DNA from: Chloroflexota bacterium
GTDB lineage: Bacteria > Chloroflexota > Dehalococcoidia > Lucifugimonadales > UBA3495
NCBI GenBank assembly: GCA_022573285.1
Contig: JACZUF010000016.1
Coordinates: forward strand, 1-59,521
Length of the DNA: 59,521 nucleotides
Direction of reading: 5' to 3'
The position numbers were made by a program, and so were the translations under genes. The notes under the pieces were generated by a model. It was not told where the DNA came from, searched no databases, and worked only from the letters and a program-made list of their open reading frames with translations. Positions 26,038 through 33,816 of this stretch are shown here, piece by piece. The first letter of the stretch is position 1, and each line of letters begins with the position of its first letter.

Positions 26038-26284
26038 GAATGGCCGTATCTCCCGCCGGGACAGCATCCGCTCCGACACGAGCCGCATCCCTAACTCCTG
26101 TAGTTGGCCAGTGGCTCGTGCAGGTGTGCAACACCCCACCACCGTTCTTCGTCAACAACCCCGGCCGGCCAGTCAAACGCCTCCAAAAGCTGACAGCTAA
26201 ATTGACGCCTGCCACGCCTGCGGTTATGATGCCCCAGTTACCCCAAGCCCTCTCCTGGAGTACGGATTAAGCACGGAGGCCCCA

Positions 26285-26635
26285 ATGCAAGTTGTCCGCA
26301 TCTACACCGGAGACGACGGCGAGTCCCATTTTGAAGAAATAGACCTGCCCTACGAGAAGGTAGCCGCAGCAGAGCGGACGGCGGTCGAGAACGCCGAGAA
26401 CATTCATTTCCGCCGCTACCAACCGGGAAATTTCATCGACTGGCACCCGGCCCCGCGCCGCCAGTACGTGATCACTTTGGAAGGCCAGGTTGAGGTCGGC
26501 CTGGGCGACGGCACCAAACGGGTCTTCGGCGCGGGGGACGTGCTGCTGGCCGACGACCTTACCGGCCGTGGTCACACCACGGCGGTCTATGGCGACAAGG
26601 TCCGGGTCTCCGTAGCCATTCCCCTGACTGACTAG
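26285..26635 (+). CDS. Small cupin-domain protein
   Basis: A 116-residue single-domain cupin. The barrel runs from about residue 44 (RRYQPGNFIDWHPAPRRQYV) to the C-terminus, with EGQVEVGLGDG and FGAGDVLLADDLTGRGH as the two cupin motifs; His and Glu residues there may hold a metal. ATG 26285 has GGAGGCCCCA immediately upstream. Its first 44 codons and leader are copied at 25013. The function is unassigned; small cupins next to hydrolases often act on ring-cleavage or lactone intermediates, which is inference here. Confidence 0.85.
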   Translation: MQVVRIYTGDDGESHFEEIDLPYEKVAAAERTAVENAENIHFRRYQPGNFIDWHPAPRRQYVITLEGQVEVGLGDGTKRVFGAGDVLLADDLTGRGHTTAVYGDKVRVSVAIPLTD

Positions 26636-26682
26636 CGCACGCAACCATGGCATCCAGGCACGGCAGTTAGAGGAGAAAAGTC

Positions 26683-27492
26683 ATGCCATTCGCCAAGATC
26701 GACGACACGCTGGAGATGTACTACGAGGACGATAACTTCTCCGACCCGTGGCGCCAGCCCGAGACGGTAGTGCTCCACCACGGCAACGCCAAGAATACCA
26801 AGCTGTGGTACGCCTGGGTGCCGCTGTTGGCCCGTCAGTACCGGGTGGTGCGGCTGGACGCCCGTGGCTTCGGACAATCCACCGTCCCGCCGGAAGGATA
26901 CGACTGGTCGCTGAGCAACTTTGGCACCGACCTGCTGCGGCTGCTGGACCTGCTGGAACTGGACAAGGTGCACCTAATCGGCGAGACCGTCGGGGGGACC
27001 ATCGCGTTGCAGTTCGCCTACGATCATCCGGAGCGGCTGCACACCCTAACCACCTGCACCTCGCCCTACAAGTTCGTTGGGATAGACACCTACAAAGAGT
27101 CCCACAAACTGGTGAGCGAAGAGGGCGTGGCGGCCTGGGTGCGGAAGACCGCCGGGCGGAGGCTGGAGCCGGGAAAGTCGGACCCGGCCCACCATCAGTG
27201 GTACATCGATCAGATGTCACAGACGTCCCAGAGGGTGGTGCTGGAGACCCTGGCCTACCTGGCCACCCAGGACCTGACCGGCATCCTGCCCCAGATCAAG
27301 ACGCCCACCTTGGTGTTGGCCTCGGAGCAGAACGCCAAGGACAATCCCGACCGCACCACGGCCTTCGCGGAGAAACTGGCCAATGGGCGGCTGGTGGCCA
27401 TCCCCGGCACCAGCGGCTACGTGCAGCACTCGGCGCCGGAGCAGTGCGTGTTAGCCTGGCGTCAGTTCCTGGGAGAGATCAGCGGGGATTAA
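26683..27492 (+). CDS. Alpha/beta hydrolase with a Thr at the nucleophile elbow
   Basis: A 269-residue alpha/beta hydrolase. The oxyanion region is VVLHHGNAKNTKLW and a typical DARGFGQS follows. The nucleophile elbow reads IGETVGGTIALQFA, placing Thr102 where Ser is usual. A candidate catalytic His is in GYVQHSAPEQ near residue 247. The acid is less clear, with Glu or Asp in LASEQNAKDNPD. It follows the cupin by 47 bases and probably belongs to the same operon. Substrate unknown. Confidence 0.85.
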   Translation: MPFAKIDDTLEMYYEDDNFSDPWRQPETVVLHHGNAKNTKLWYAWVPLLARQYRVVRLDARGFGQSTVPPEGYDWSLSNFGTDLLRLLDLLELDKVHLIGETVGGTIALQFAYDHPERLHTLTTCTSPYKFVGIDTYKESHKLVSEEGVAAWVRKTAGRRLEPGKSDPAHHQWYIDQMSQTSQRVVLETLAYLATQDLTGILPQIKTPTLVLASEQNAKDNPDRTTAFAEKLANGRLVAIPGTSGYVQHSAPEQCVLAWRQFLGEISGD

Positions 27493-27673
27493 GTTCACCC
27501 ACTCAAGCCAAGGAACAGCCCTTCATTCTCGCAGGACGGTTGTTCCAAAATAATTCAGTGTTGCCGGATTTTAACGCAAGGCCATCATACGCCGGTCAGA
27601 CCCGCATGGAGGCGTTTCAATCTTAACCCTCCTGATTCGGGAAGCAATTATGGAATCGAAGTCGGCTTCTATA

Positions 27674-27937
27674 CTAACGATTGCCGTAAATGTCTCCGCG
27701 GGGTCCTGCGTCGAACAAATAGATTGTCCGAGTTTGGTCATCGATATCGTAAAGAAATCTAAATGAGCCTTCTGCCCAGCGGTGACTACAATGGTAGCGC
27801 CCTTTCATGTGGTCAATTTTGGGTCCGACGTAAGGACGAATTGCGATTTCAGCCGATATTTTCAGAACCCTATCGGACCAATCCGGATGAGCCTTCAAAA
27901 ACTTACGTACGCGCCGATCCAACTCAACCTCGTACAT
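27674..27937 (-). CDS. RelE/ParE-like toxin
   Basis: An 87-residue protein starting MYEVELDRRVRKFLKAHPDW, with central RPYVGPKIDHMKGRYHCSHRW and C-terminal SFRFLYDIDDQTRTIYLFDAGPR: the fold order and charged pattern of RelE-superfamily toxins, which cleave ribosome-bound mRNA or poison gyrase. The basic His/Arg residues near GRYHCSHRW suit a RelE active site. An open extension to 28063 lies inside the upstream gene. The start is 20 bases after the preceding gene, the usual toxin position. Base composition is visibly lower in GC than the surroundings. Confidence 0.75.
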   Translation of the reverse strand: MYEVELDRRVRKFLKAHPDWSDRVLKISAEIAIRPYVGPKIDHMKGRYHCSHRWAEGSFRFLYDIDDQTRTIYLFDAGPRGDIYGNR

Positions 27938-27957
27938 TCCGCCTTGATAGCGGGAGG

Positions 27958-28395
27958 TCACTTTAATTGCTCTGCGCGTCGGGTCTTTCCACGTTCGCGA
28001 GCCGCTAGAACGTGACGTATTTTTCTTCGGGAAGCGAGTGGCTCTGCGGCCGTCGCCATCCAACTATTGATTACTCTCATGGTTCCCAGGTTATCTCTCT
28101 CTCTGGCTGCGTTGGAGACATCGATAATAATGCCCTGGGCCAGTTCCCTTAATTCGGGGTTGCGAAGCTTGGCAATCAATAAGCGGACAACCTCTCCGGA
28201 AGGTAATCTAGCCAACTGATCTATGACTTCATCTTCATAGTCATACGCTTCCGCAAATTGTGTCGTTTCTGACGCTACGCTCGGATTCCAGCCGGGTAGT
28301 CCGAGTTCATACTGTCTGCTGACACGAGAGCGGGCAATTTGATGACGTTCTCTGAGCGTTCTACTGTGTCCAATTCTAGTTTGCATCGCTGTCAT
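27958..28395 (-). CDS. Hypothetical protein in antitoxin position
   Basis: I do not recognise this 145-residue protein. It is basic and helical, with an Arg-rich N-terminus (RTLRERHQIARSRVSRQYELG), an acidic middle and a basic tail. It lies directly upstream of the RelE-like gene and overlaps the end of the larger upstream gene by 20 bases, so it could be the antitoxin, though no known antitoxin DNA-binding domain is evident. ATG 28395 is chosen for that coupling; an extension to 28461 is possible. Confidence 0.55.
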   Translation of the reverse strand: MTAMQTRIGHSRTLRERHQIARSRVSRQYELGLPGWNPSVASETTQFAEAYDYEDEVIDQLARLPSGEVVRLLIAKLRNPELRELAQGIIIDVSNAARERDNLGTMRVINSWMATAAEPLASRRKIRHVLAARERGKTRRAEQLK

Positions 28396-29044
28396 GTTCC
28401 TGACGCTCTGTGACAAGTGGGCCAATAAGCGTTTTTGCGAATTCGAGGGATTTTTCAACAAGGTTTGGGACGATTACATCATAGTATGCAAAAGCTGCGG
28501 TGACGACGAGAGTTCCATCGCCCAACCTGTCCAAAATTATGCTTTGTTGTTCGGATGAAGAGTTGAACCGCACTCCCGAGATTTGGTCGAATGGGAAATC
28601 GGGCAAGCTAAGAGTCATGAAAGGCAGTGTGATTATCGTATTGAATCCCCCCGCCGGAAACAGCCATGTCAATTGGCGACAATGAATATGGATTTTGTTA
28701 GATATTCGATTAAATGAGGCTAGTGTCGCATCTATAGCATCCGAATCCCGCCGGTTTCGGGCCTTGCGTCTCGACGGTATTCGAGCGTCGATGTCTTGGA
28801 AAAATGCCAACTCGAATTCTAGGAAATTCCTTTCATCGTCCTCCGTTCGCTCAACATATAAATGCCGTGTCCTTACGTTCCCATCGACCTCCTGCCCGCC
28901 CAAAAGATCGACGGGCTTATTCGGCCATTTGGATTCGATTTGCTGAAGTTCTTTGTCGATACGTGAAATTTGCCGTGCTTGAAGAGCAACTCTGGCACTC
29001 AACACGAGTCCTGTAACAAATCGAATATCCGCCCAGTGGCTCAT
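28376..29044 (-). CDS. Hypothetical protein, first gene of a low-GC toxin island
   Basis: I do not recognise this 222-residue protein. An amphipathic N-terminal helix (LVLSARVALQARQISRIDKEL) precedes a charged region, then a beta-rich stretch with several hydrophobic strands (GFNTIITLPFMTLSL, GTLVVTAAFAYYDVIVPNL). No catalytic motif is visible. Base composition and codon use are clearly more AT-rich than the neighbouring metabolic genes. The three overlapping or adjacent genes form one minus-strand unit, which suggests horizontal acquisition. Confidence 0.6.
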   Translation of the reverse strand: MSHWADIRFVTGLVLSARVALQARQISRIDKELQQIESKWPNKPVDLLGGQEVDGNVRTRHLYVERTEDDERNFLEFELAFFQDIDARIPSRRKARNRRDSDAIDATLASFNRISNKIHIHCRQLTWLFPAGGFNTIITLPFMTLSLPDFPFDQISGVRFNSSSEQQSIILDRLGDGTLVVTAAFAYYDVIVPNLVEKSLEFAKTLIGPLVTERQEHDSDAN

Positions 29045-29431
29045 AATTGTCTAGCTAGCCGGTTCTCAATTATTGCGACATTATAGAGTAGCAGGTAATC
29101 CAAGTACACACTACTGTGGTTAAGCGATTATTACTAACCGCGGAATCGTGAGTACCATAATAGACGATCCTTCCTAAATCAAAAACCGGTCATTGTGTGC
29201 GATCGGAATTTCCAACAGCCCTGATGTTCTGGAGTATTAAGGCAAAAGACTCGCTTGGCCCAAAACAATACATTTTTGCCTGGTTTTTGGGCAACACCCC
29301 TCCCAATGGGAAGGTCAATATGGGGGTTGGTTGTCTGGAACAAGACCTCGACGCAGCCATCGCCCCGACTCTAACTCTCCCCCTTGCGAGGGGGAGAGAA
29401 CTTTTGCAACTCTGGAGTGTGAAGAGGTCCC
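29045..29431. other. Long intergenic region with one dispersed repeat
   Basis: There is no gene here. The left half is AT-rich, like the adjoining island. The right half holds an inverted stretch around 29290-29325 and the family A repeat at 29361-29402, next to the 3' end of the SDR gene. Open frames here are short and lack ribosome sites. Confidence 0.6.
29361..29402. repeat. Dispersed palindromic repeat, family A (copy 3, first half only)
   Basis: The hairpin CTCTCCCCCTTGCGAGGGGG followed by AGAGAA is shared with 35661-35768 and, more loosely, 9086-9163. It lies 30 bases beyond the stop of the SDR gene, where it may end that transcript. Confidence 0.7.
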
Positions 29432-30208
29432 CTAAAGCAGGGACCGGGACTGGCCGCCGTCCACGTTCAGGCAGGTGCCGGTGATCAGGTTGGCCCTCTC
29501 CGAGGCCAGGAAGGCGATGGTGTCGCCGATGGGCTCGGGCCAGCCGAACTTTCCGGCGGGCAGGTTGCGGTCGATGAATTCCTTCACCTGCTCCGGGGTG
29601 CTGTTCTTCTGGAACCGGTCCCAAGTGCTGCCGGGGAAGTCGATGGAGCCGGGGGCGATACAGTTGACCAACACATTCTCCTTCATTAGGTTCAGCGCCA
29701 GGTGCTTGGAGAAGGCGATCAGGGCCGCTTTCCCGGTCATGTAATCGACGGAGCCGCCGTACTCCCGGCCGTAGATCGACGAGACGCTGATGATCCGGCC
29801 CCAGCGCTGCTCCCGCATGTGAGGCAACACCAGGGCGATCAACTCAACGGGGGCCATCAGGTTGAACTCCATCCCCTCCCGGAAGGCCTCCACACCGGTC
29901 TCCTGGAAGTCCGTGGTGCCCTTTCGCCCGCCGGCGTTGTTCACCAGGATGTCGGCTTCGCCCAGGGTTCTAACCGTCTCTTCGTGGAACCTTTTGAGGT
30001 CCTCTTTCTTCATGACGTCGGCCTGCACGGCCAGGACCTCGTATCCCTTGGACTTGAACTCGGCGGCCGTTTCGTCCAGTTGCTCCTTGCCCCGCGCGCA
30101 GATCGACACCTTGCATCCCTCCCTGGCCAGGGAGTCCGCCGCCTGCTTGCCCAGCCCGTGACTGCCCCCGGTGATCATTGCTACTCTGCCTTGCAGCTCC
30201 AGGTCCAT
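29432..30208 (-). CDS. Short-chain dehydrogenase/reductase
   Basis: A 258-residue classical SDR. The NAD(P)-binding TGGSHGLGKQAA (about 14-25), the LVNNAGG motif, and the catalytic Ser-Tyr-Lys set in SVSSIYGREYGGSVDYMTGK are all present. Such enzymes oxidise secondary alcohols or reduce ketones. An adjacent Arg in the first loop (CARGKEQ) favours NADP over NAD, weakly. It is divergent from the racemase gene; the substrate cannot be assigned. Confidence 0.9.
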   Translation of the reverse strand: MDLELQGRVAMITGGSHGLGKQAADSLAREGCKVSICARGKEQLDETAAEFKSKGYEVLAVQADVMKKEDLKRFHEETVRTLGEADILVNNAGGRKGTTDFQETGVEAFREGMEFNLMAPVELIALVLPHMREQRWGRIISVSSIYGREYGGSVDYMTGKAALIAFSKHLALNLMKENVLVNCIAPGSIDFPGSTWDRFQKNSTPEQVKEFIDRNLPAGKFGWPEPIGDTIAFLASERANLITGTCLNVDGGQSRSLL

Positions 30209-30328
30209 TCCCGCCTCCTGTTCTTGCAGCGATTTTCTGTTTAAAACCCAGGCAAGCCCCGGCCGGCCGCCACCGGCGGATGGGGCACAGGGATTATAGA
30301 TGCAGTGGGTCCTGGTTGCACCACATGC

Positions 30329-30342
30329 CGGCTAATTAGCCG
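30329..30342. promoter_or_regulatory. 14-bp perfect palindrome ahead of the racemase gene
   Basis: CGGCTAATTAGCCG is its own reverse complement and lies 29 bases upstream of TATAAT (30371-30376) in the divergent gap between the SDR and racemase genes. It could be an operator; no -35 match is convincing. Confidence 0.4.
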
Positions 30343-30409
30343 CCGATGTAGGCGGTGAGGGTTGGTCGGCTATAATCGGACTCAGATATTAATGGCTGAT
30401 AGGGGGAAT

Positions 30410-31624
30410 ATGTTAGCGCTGGAAGGGATCAAGGTACTGGACTTCTGCCGCAACGCGCCGGGCATGTTTTGCACCATGGTGCTGGCCGACCTGGGCGCCG
30501 AAGTATTGATGATCGAGAGGCCCATGGACGAAGCCCGCTCGGCATACGAAAAGATTGTCGCCGGCATCGACGGTTTGGAAGACGAGCGCCGTCACGCCGC
30601 GTTCAACGCCCTGCAACGGAACAAGCGCAGCATCGCCCTTAACCTGAAGGAGCCCGAAGCCCAGAAGATATTCCACAAGCTGGCTGAGACGGCCGACGTG
30701 GTGGTCGAGGGGTTCAGGCCCGGCGTCATGGACCGGCTGGGCGCTGGGTACGAGACGGTCCGCGCCATCAACCCTCGGGCGGTCTACTGCTCGGTCTCCG
30801 GTTACGGCCAGGACGGCCCGTACTCCCAGATGGCTGGACATGACATAAACTACATCTCCTTCGCCGGCGCGCTGGGCCTGATCGGTCCCGAGGGCGGCAG
30901 GCCCGCCATCCCGTTGAACCTCATCGCCGACTACGCCGGGGGCGGCCTGTGCGGCGCCGTCGGCATCCTCTCGGCCCTGATGGCCCGGGAAAAGACCGGC
31001 CAGGGCCAATACGTGGACATCGCAATGAGCGAGGGCGTGCTGTACATGCTTTCGGGCCTGGTCTCCGACCTGCTCTCCAGGGGCGTCTCCGCGGAGCGGG
31101 GCGGCAACCGGCTGAACGGCGGCGCGCCCTATTACAACGTCTACCAAACCAAGGACGGCGGATACTTCTCCATCGCCGCCATCGAGCCCTGGTTCTGGGA
31201 GAACCTGTGCCGGGCGTTGGAGCGGGAAGACCTTCTGCCCCACCAAGAAGCCACCGGCGAAAAAAAGGCTGAGGTGGAGCAGGCGCTGGCGGAGGCCTTC
31301 CTGACTAAGACCAGGGACGAGTGGTTCGAGACGCTGAAGGACCAGAATATCTCGGTGGGCAAGGTCTACTCTCTGGAAGAGGCCCTGGACGACCCTCACG
31401 CCCAGCAGCGGGGCATGGTGGTGGAAGTGGAAGCCCCAGACATCCCGGACATCCCAGGAGGCAAGCTGCGCCAGGTGGCGACGTCCATCCATCTATCGGA
31501 GACCCCCGGCGAGGTCCGGTACCTTGGCTCGGTCACCGGCCAGCACACGTCAGAGGTCCTGGAACAACTGGGATTCGATTCGGCGGCGGTGGCCGATCTG
31601 ATGCGCCGCCAGGTGGTGCAATAA
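30410..31624 (+). CDS. Alpha-methylacyl-CoA racemase-like enzyme (CaiB/BaiF family)
   Basis: A 404-residue family III enzyme. It carries the three residues used by alpha-methylacyl-CoA racemases: His in AGHDINYISFAG, Asp in NLIADYAGGGL, and Glu in AIEPWFW, with RLNGGAPYYNVYQTKDG between. These enzymes invert the alpha carbon of 2-methylacyl-CoA esters so that branched or sterol side chains can be beta-oxidised. ATG 30410 has AGGGGG five bases upstream; in-frame starts at 30362 and 30392 are less likely, and 30362 precedes the -10. Confidence 0.9.
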   Translation: MLALEGIKVLDFCRNAPGMFCTMVLADLGAEVLMIERPMDEARSAYEKIVAGIDGLEDERRHAAFNALQRNKRSIALNLKEPEAQKIFHKLAETADVVVEGFRPGVMDRLGAGYETVRAINPRAVYCSVSGYGQDGPYSQMAGHDINYISFAGALGLIGPEGGRPAIPLNLIADYAGGGLCGAVGILSALMAREKTGQGQYVDIAMSEGVLYMLSGLVSDLLSRGVSAERGGNRLNGGAPYYNVYQTKDGGYFSIAAIEPWFWENLCRALEREDLLPHQEATGEKKAEVEQALAEAFLTKTRDEWFETLKDQNISVGKVYSLEEALDDPHAQQRGMVVEVEAPDIPDIPGGKLRQVATSIHLSETPGEVRYLGSVTGQHTSEVLEQLGFDSAAVADLMRRQVVQ

Positions 31625-31827
31625 GGCCCTGACGGCGCCCCGTCCGGCCACGGAATCAGGCTCAGGGCGTGCTATACTGTGGCCGCTCCGATTCGGGCCC
31701 ATTTGGCAACCTTTGCGCCTGGCCGAAGATTTCTCCCTGGGCGCGATCGGCCAAAACCCGTAGACAGCCAACGAGAAACTAGAGGGCACGCCCACAGAAA
31801 GCGGCGTGCCCGGCACAGGAGTCGCCT

Positions 31828-33126
31828 TTGGCGGACCCCGAACATGTATCCCTGGCCAGGTCCGGGCCCAGCGCCATCTCCCGGTGGCGGGAGGCGACGT
31901 GGCGCAGGCCCAACACCCAGTTGCCCCGTTTCAATCTGGACTACCGGCTGGAAGACCGGGCCGCAGGCGAGACATTCACTCCTGAATACATCTACGGGCG
32001 GCCTTCGCTCGACCTGTCGGGCGCCATGTTGAGCGCGGCCAAGTTGTCGGGGGCCGACCTGTCCCACGACGACCTCAGCGGGGCCGACCTGACCGGTTCC
32101 GACCTGCACCTGGCCGACCTCTCCGGGGCCAACCTTCAGGGAGCCCACCTGTGGCGCTCCAACCTGTCCCGGGCCAAGCTTAACGAGGCCAACATGGCGG
32201 GCTGCACCCTGGGCCGGACCAACCTGTCCAACAGCGCCCTGAAGGCGGCGGACCTCAAAGGGGCCGACCTCTCCTTCGCCAACCTCTCGTATGCCGACTT
32301 GGAAAGGGCCGACCTTTCGGGGACCGACCTCACCCAAACCGACCTCTCCTGGGCCAATCTCAGCGGGGCCGACCTCCGGGACGCGCGGCTCATCGGCGCC
32401 AATCTGGACATGGCCGACCTGACCGGGGCCGACCTCCGGGGCGCCACCATCATCAAGACCAGGCTCGACAGCACCAGCCTGAGCCGGGCGGTCTGCGGGG
32501 TAACGATCTTCGCCAACTGCGACCTGACCCGGGTCATCGGCCTTGAGGACGTGCGCCATTCCGGGCCCAGCATGATCTCCCTGGACACCCTCTCCCGCTC
32601 CAAAGGCCAGGTGCCCGTCAAATTCTTGGAGGGGGCCGGGGTGGCCCCGCCGTTGATCGCTGCCCAAGACGCCATCAGAGCAGCGGGCCTAACCTACACC
32701 CGGGTATTGCTGCTGGGGTCGGAGAGCGACGGGGAGTTCGCGGCCAAAGTCAGGGCCGGTCTTGCGGAGGCCCAGGTGCCAAGTTGGATCATCGCCGCCG
32801 ATGATGAGGCGTCGCTCCAGTCCGGCGAGATCACCCTGGACAAAGCGGTCTACTACGACCGGCTGGTGCTCCTCTGCACCGCCGAGTCCCTGGAGAATCC
32901 CCACACCAGCCGTTACTTCGGCAGCCTGATGAATGGATCGGGGTTTGCGTTGGGAGAAACCTTGATCTCCGTGGCCGCCGACGACGTGTTCTACCAGCGT
33001 GAGGACCGCCTGTGCTCGGGTCTGCGGGAAGGAGTGGTGGTGGACTTCCGGGGCTGGGAGGACGAGGCCCGTTACAAAGATGCCCTGTCGAACCTGATCA
33101 GGGAGATATCTGGGCCCGCTCTCTAG
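31828..33126 (+). CDS. Pentapeptide-repeat protein with divergent C-terminal TIR-like domain
   Basis: A 432-residue protein starting at TTG with AGGAG six bases upstream. Residues about 61-235 are a continuous run of A(D/N)LxX pentapeptides, which fold as a right-handed square beta-helix. The linker GLEDVRHSGPSMISLDTLSRSKG (read in two parts) and FLEGAGV match the joint seen in proteins that fuse pentapeptide repeats to a TIR domain. The last 140 residues have the TIR-like strand-helix order (TRVLLLGSESDGEFAAKVRAGL, RLVLLCTAESLEN), but the usual YS..D loop and the catalytic Glu region are altered. Role unknown; sensing or immunity is inference. Confidence 0.75.
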   Translation: MADPEHVSLARSGPSAISRWREATWRRPNTQLPRFNLDYRLEDRAAGETFTPEYIYGRPSLDLSGAMLSAAKLSGADLSHDDLSGADLTGSDLHLADLSGANLQGAHLWRSNLSRAKLNEANMAGCTLGRTNLSNSALKAADLKGADLSFANLSYADLERADLSGTDLTQTDLSWANLSGADLRDARLIGANLDMADLTGADLRGATIIKTRLDSTSLSRAVCGVTIFANCDLTRVIGLEDVRHSGPSMISLDTLSRSKGQVPVKFLEGAGVAPPLIAAQDAIRAAGLTYTRVLLLGSESDGEFAAKVRAGLAEAQVPSWIIAADDEASLQSGEITLDKAVYYDRLVLLCTAESLENPHTSRYFGSLMNGSGFALGETLISVAADDVFYQREDRLCSGLREGVVVDFRGWEDEARYKDALSNLIREISGPAL

Positions 33127-33132
33127 GTTCCC

Positions 33133-33477
33133 CTATTCCACCGGCGTTCCCTTGGCCAGCATCAGGCACGCCTCTCCCCATTGGGCGTTGTTGGCCAGGT
33201 CCCACTCGTCACCCGACCCGGCGGGCTGCAAACGGAGCCCTTGGTCACCGCCGTAGACCAGCAGCACCACACCCTCTCCCGAATCCTCGGCCAGGGCCGA
33301 CATCGCCGTGCACGGTCCTTGGGAACTCCAACCGGTGACGCGGCACCAAAGGTCCTCTCCCATCGGGTTGGTGGCGTACACCCGCACCACCTCGATGGGT
33401 TCGGTCAACAGATCGAACATCCGGTGCAGGTCCAGCGGGCTGTTCTCGCCGCCGGCGACTTCCACCTCGACCAGCAT
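33133..33477 (-). CDS. Hypothetical protein, 114 residues
   Basis: I do not recognise this protein. It begins MLVEVEVAGG and continues with DLHRMFDLLTEPIEVVRVYATNPMG (in part), then an acidic and Gly-rich C-terminal half ending WGEACLMLAKGTPVE. No signal peptide, membrane helix or catalytic motif is visible. It is convergent with the pentapeptide gene, only 6 bases away. The composition matches the genome, so it is probably a genuine gene. Confidence 0.5.
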   Translation of the reverse strand: MLVEVEVAGGENSPLDLHRMFDLLTEPIEVVRVYATNPMGEDLWCRVTGWSSQGPCTAMSALAEDSGEGVVLLVYGGDQGLRLQPAGSGDEWDLANNAQWGEACLMLAKGTPVE

Positions 33478-33617
33478 TTATTCCGGCTCCCCTTGGCGTT
33501 TCTCCCATACTATCATCTGAGATCGGTGTCCAGCGTGTCGCCCGTTCGTTTGAAAGCTGTCAGCCGTCAGATGTCAGTCTGTTCAGTAAGACAGTTCAGT
33601 CTGCGGTGGACATACAG

Positions 33618-33663
33618 AAATCCCCCAACCCCCTTTACGAAAGGGGGCTCCTGGGGGGATTTT
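33618..33663. repeat. Palindromic intergenic repeat, family B
   Basis: An imperfect inverted repeat: AAATCCCCC and CCCCCTTT are mirrored by AAAGGGGG and GGGGGGATTT around a short loop. Repeats of this composition occur dispersed in many bacterial genomes. It lies in the gap before the gamma-glutamyltransferase, next to several short GCTGA/AGCT-type repeats. Confidence 0.7.
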
Positions 33664-33713
33664 CGAATTACAATCCTTCGCTAATAGCTGAGAGCTAATC
33701 CCCGGTTCGTTTG

Positions 33714-33742
33714 TTGACACCCCTTTGGCCCCTCCTTATCAT
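33714..33742 (+). promoter_or_regulatory. Sigma-70-type promoter of the gamma-glutamyltransferase gene
   Basis: A perfect TTGACA (33714-33719) and TATCAT (33737-33742) are spaced by 17 bases, about 75 bases before the start codon. This is the best-matched promoter in the window. Confidence 0.8.
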
Positions 33743-33816
33743 ACCCTCAAAGGTGAGCCCGTCATTTCCAGGCACGGGCGCTTGCCACCAAACAGATGTC
33801 ACCGAGGGGGTGCAAC

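Noticed and set aside
31625-31827. Possible RNA gene in the gap before the pentapeptide-repeat gene
   Set aside because: No tRNA-like cloverleaf, riboswitch core or conserved hairpin could be recognised; nothing supports a call.
33530-33700. Possible CRISPR-like array from the clustered short repeats
   Set aside because: The repeats are irregular palindromes without constant-length repeat/spacer structure and no cas genes are present.
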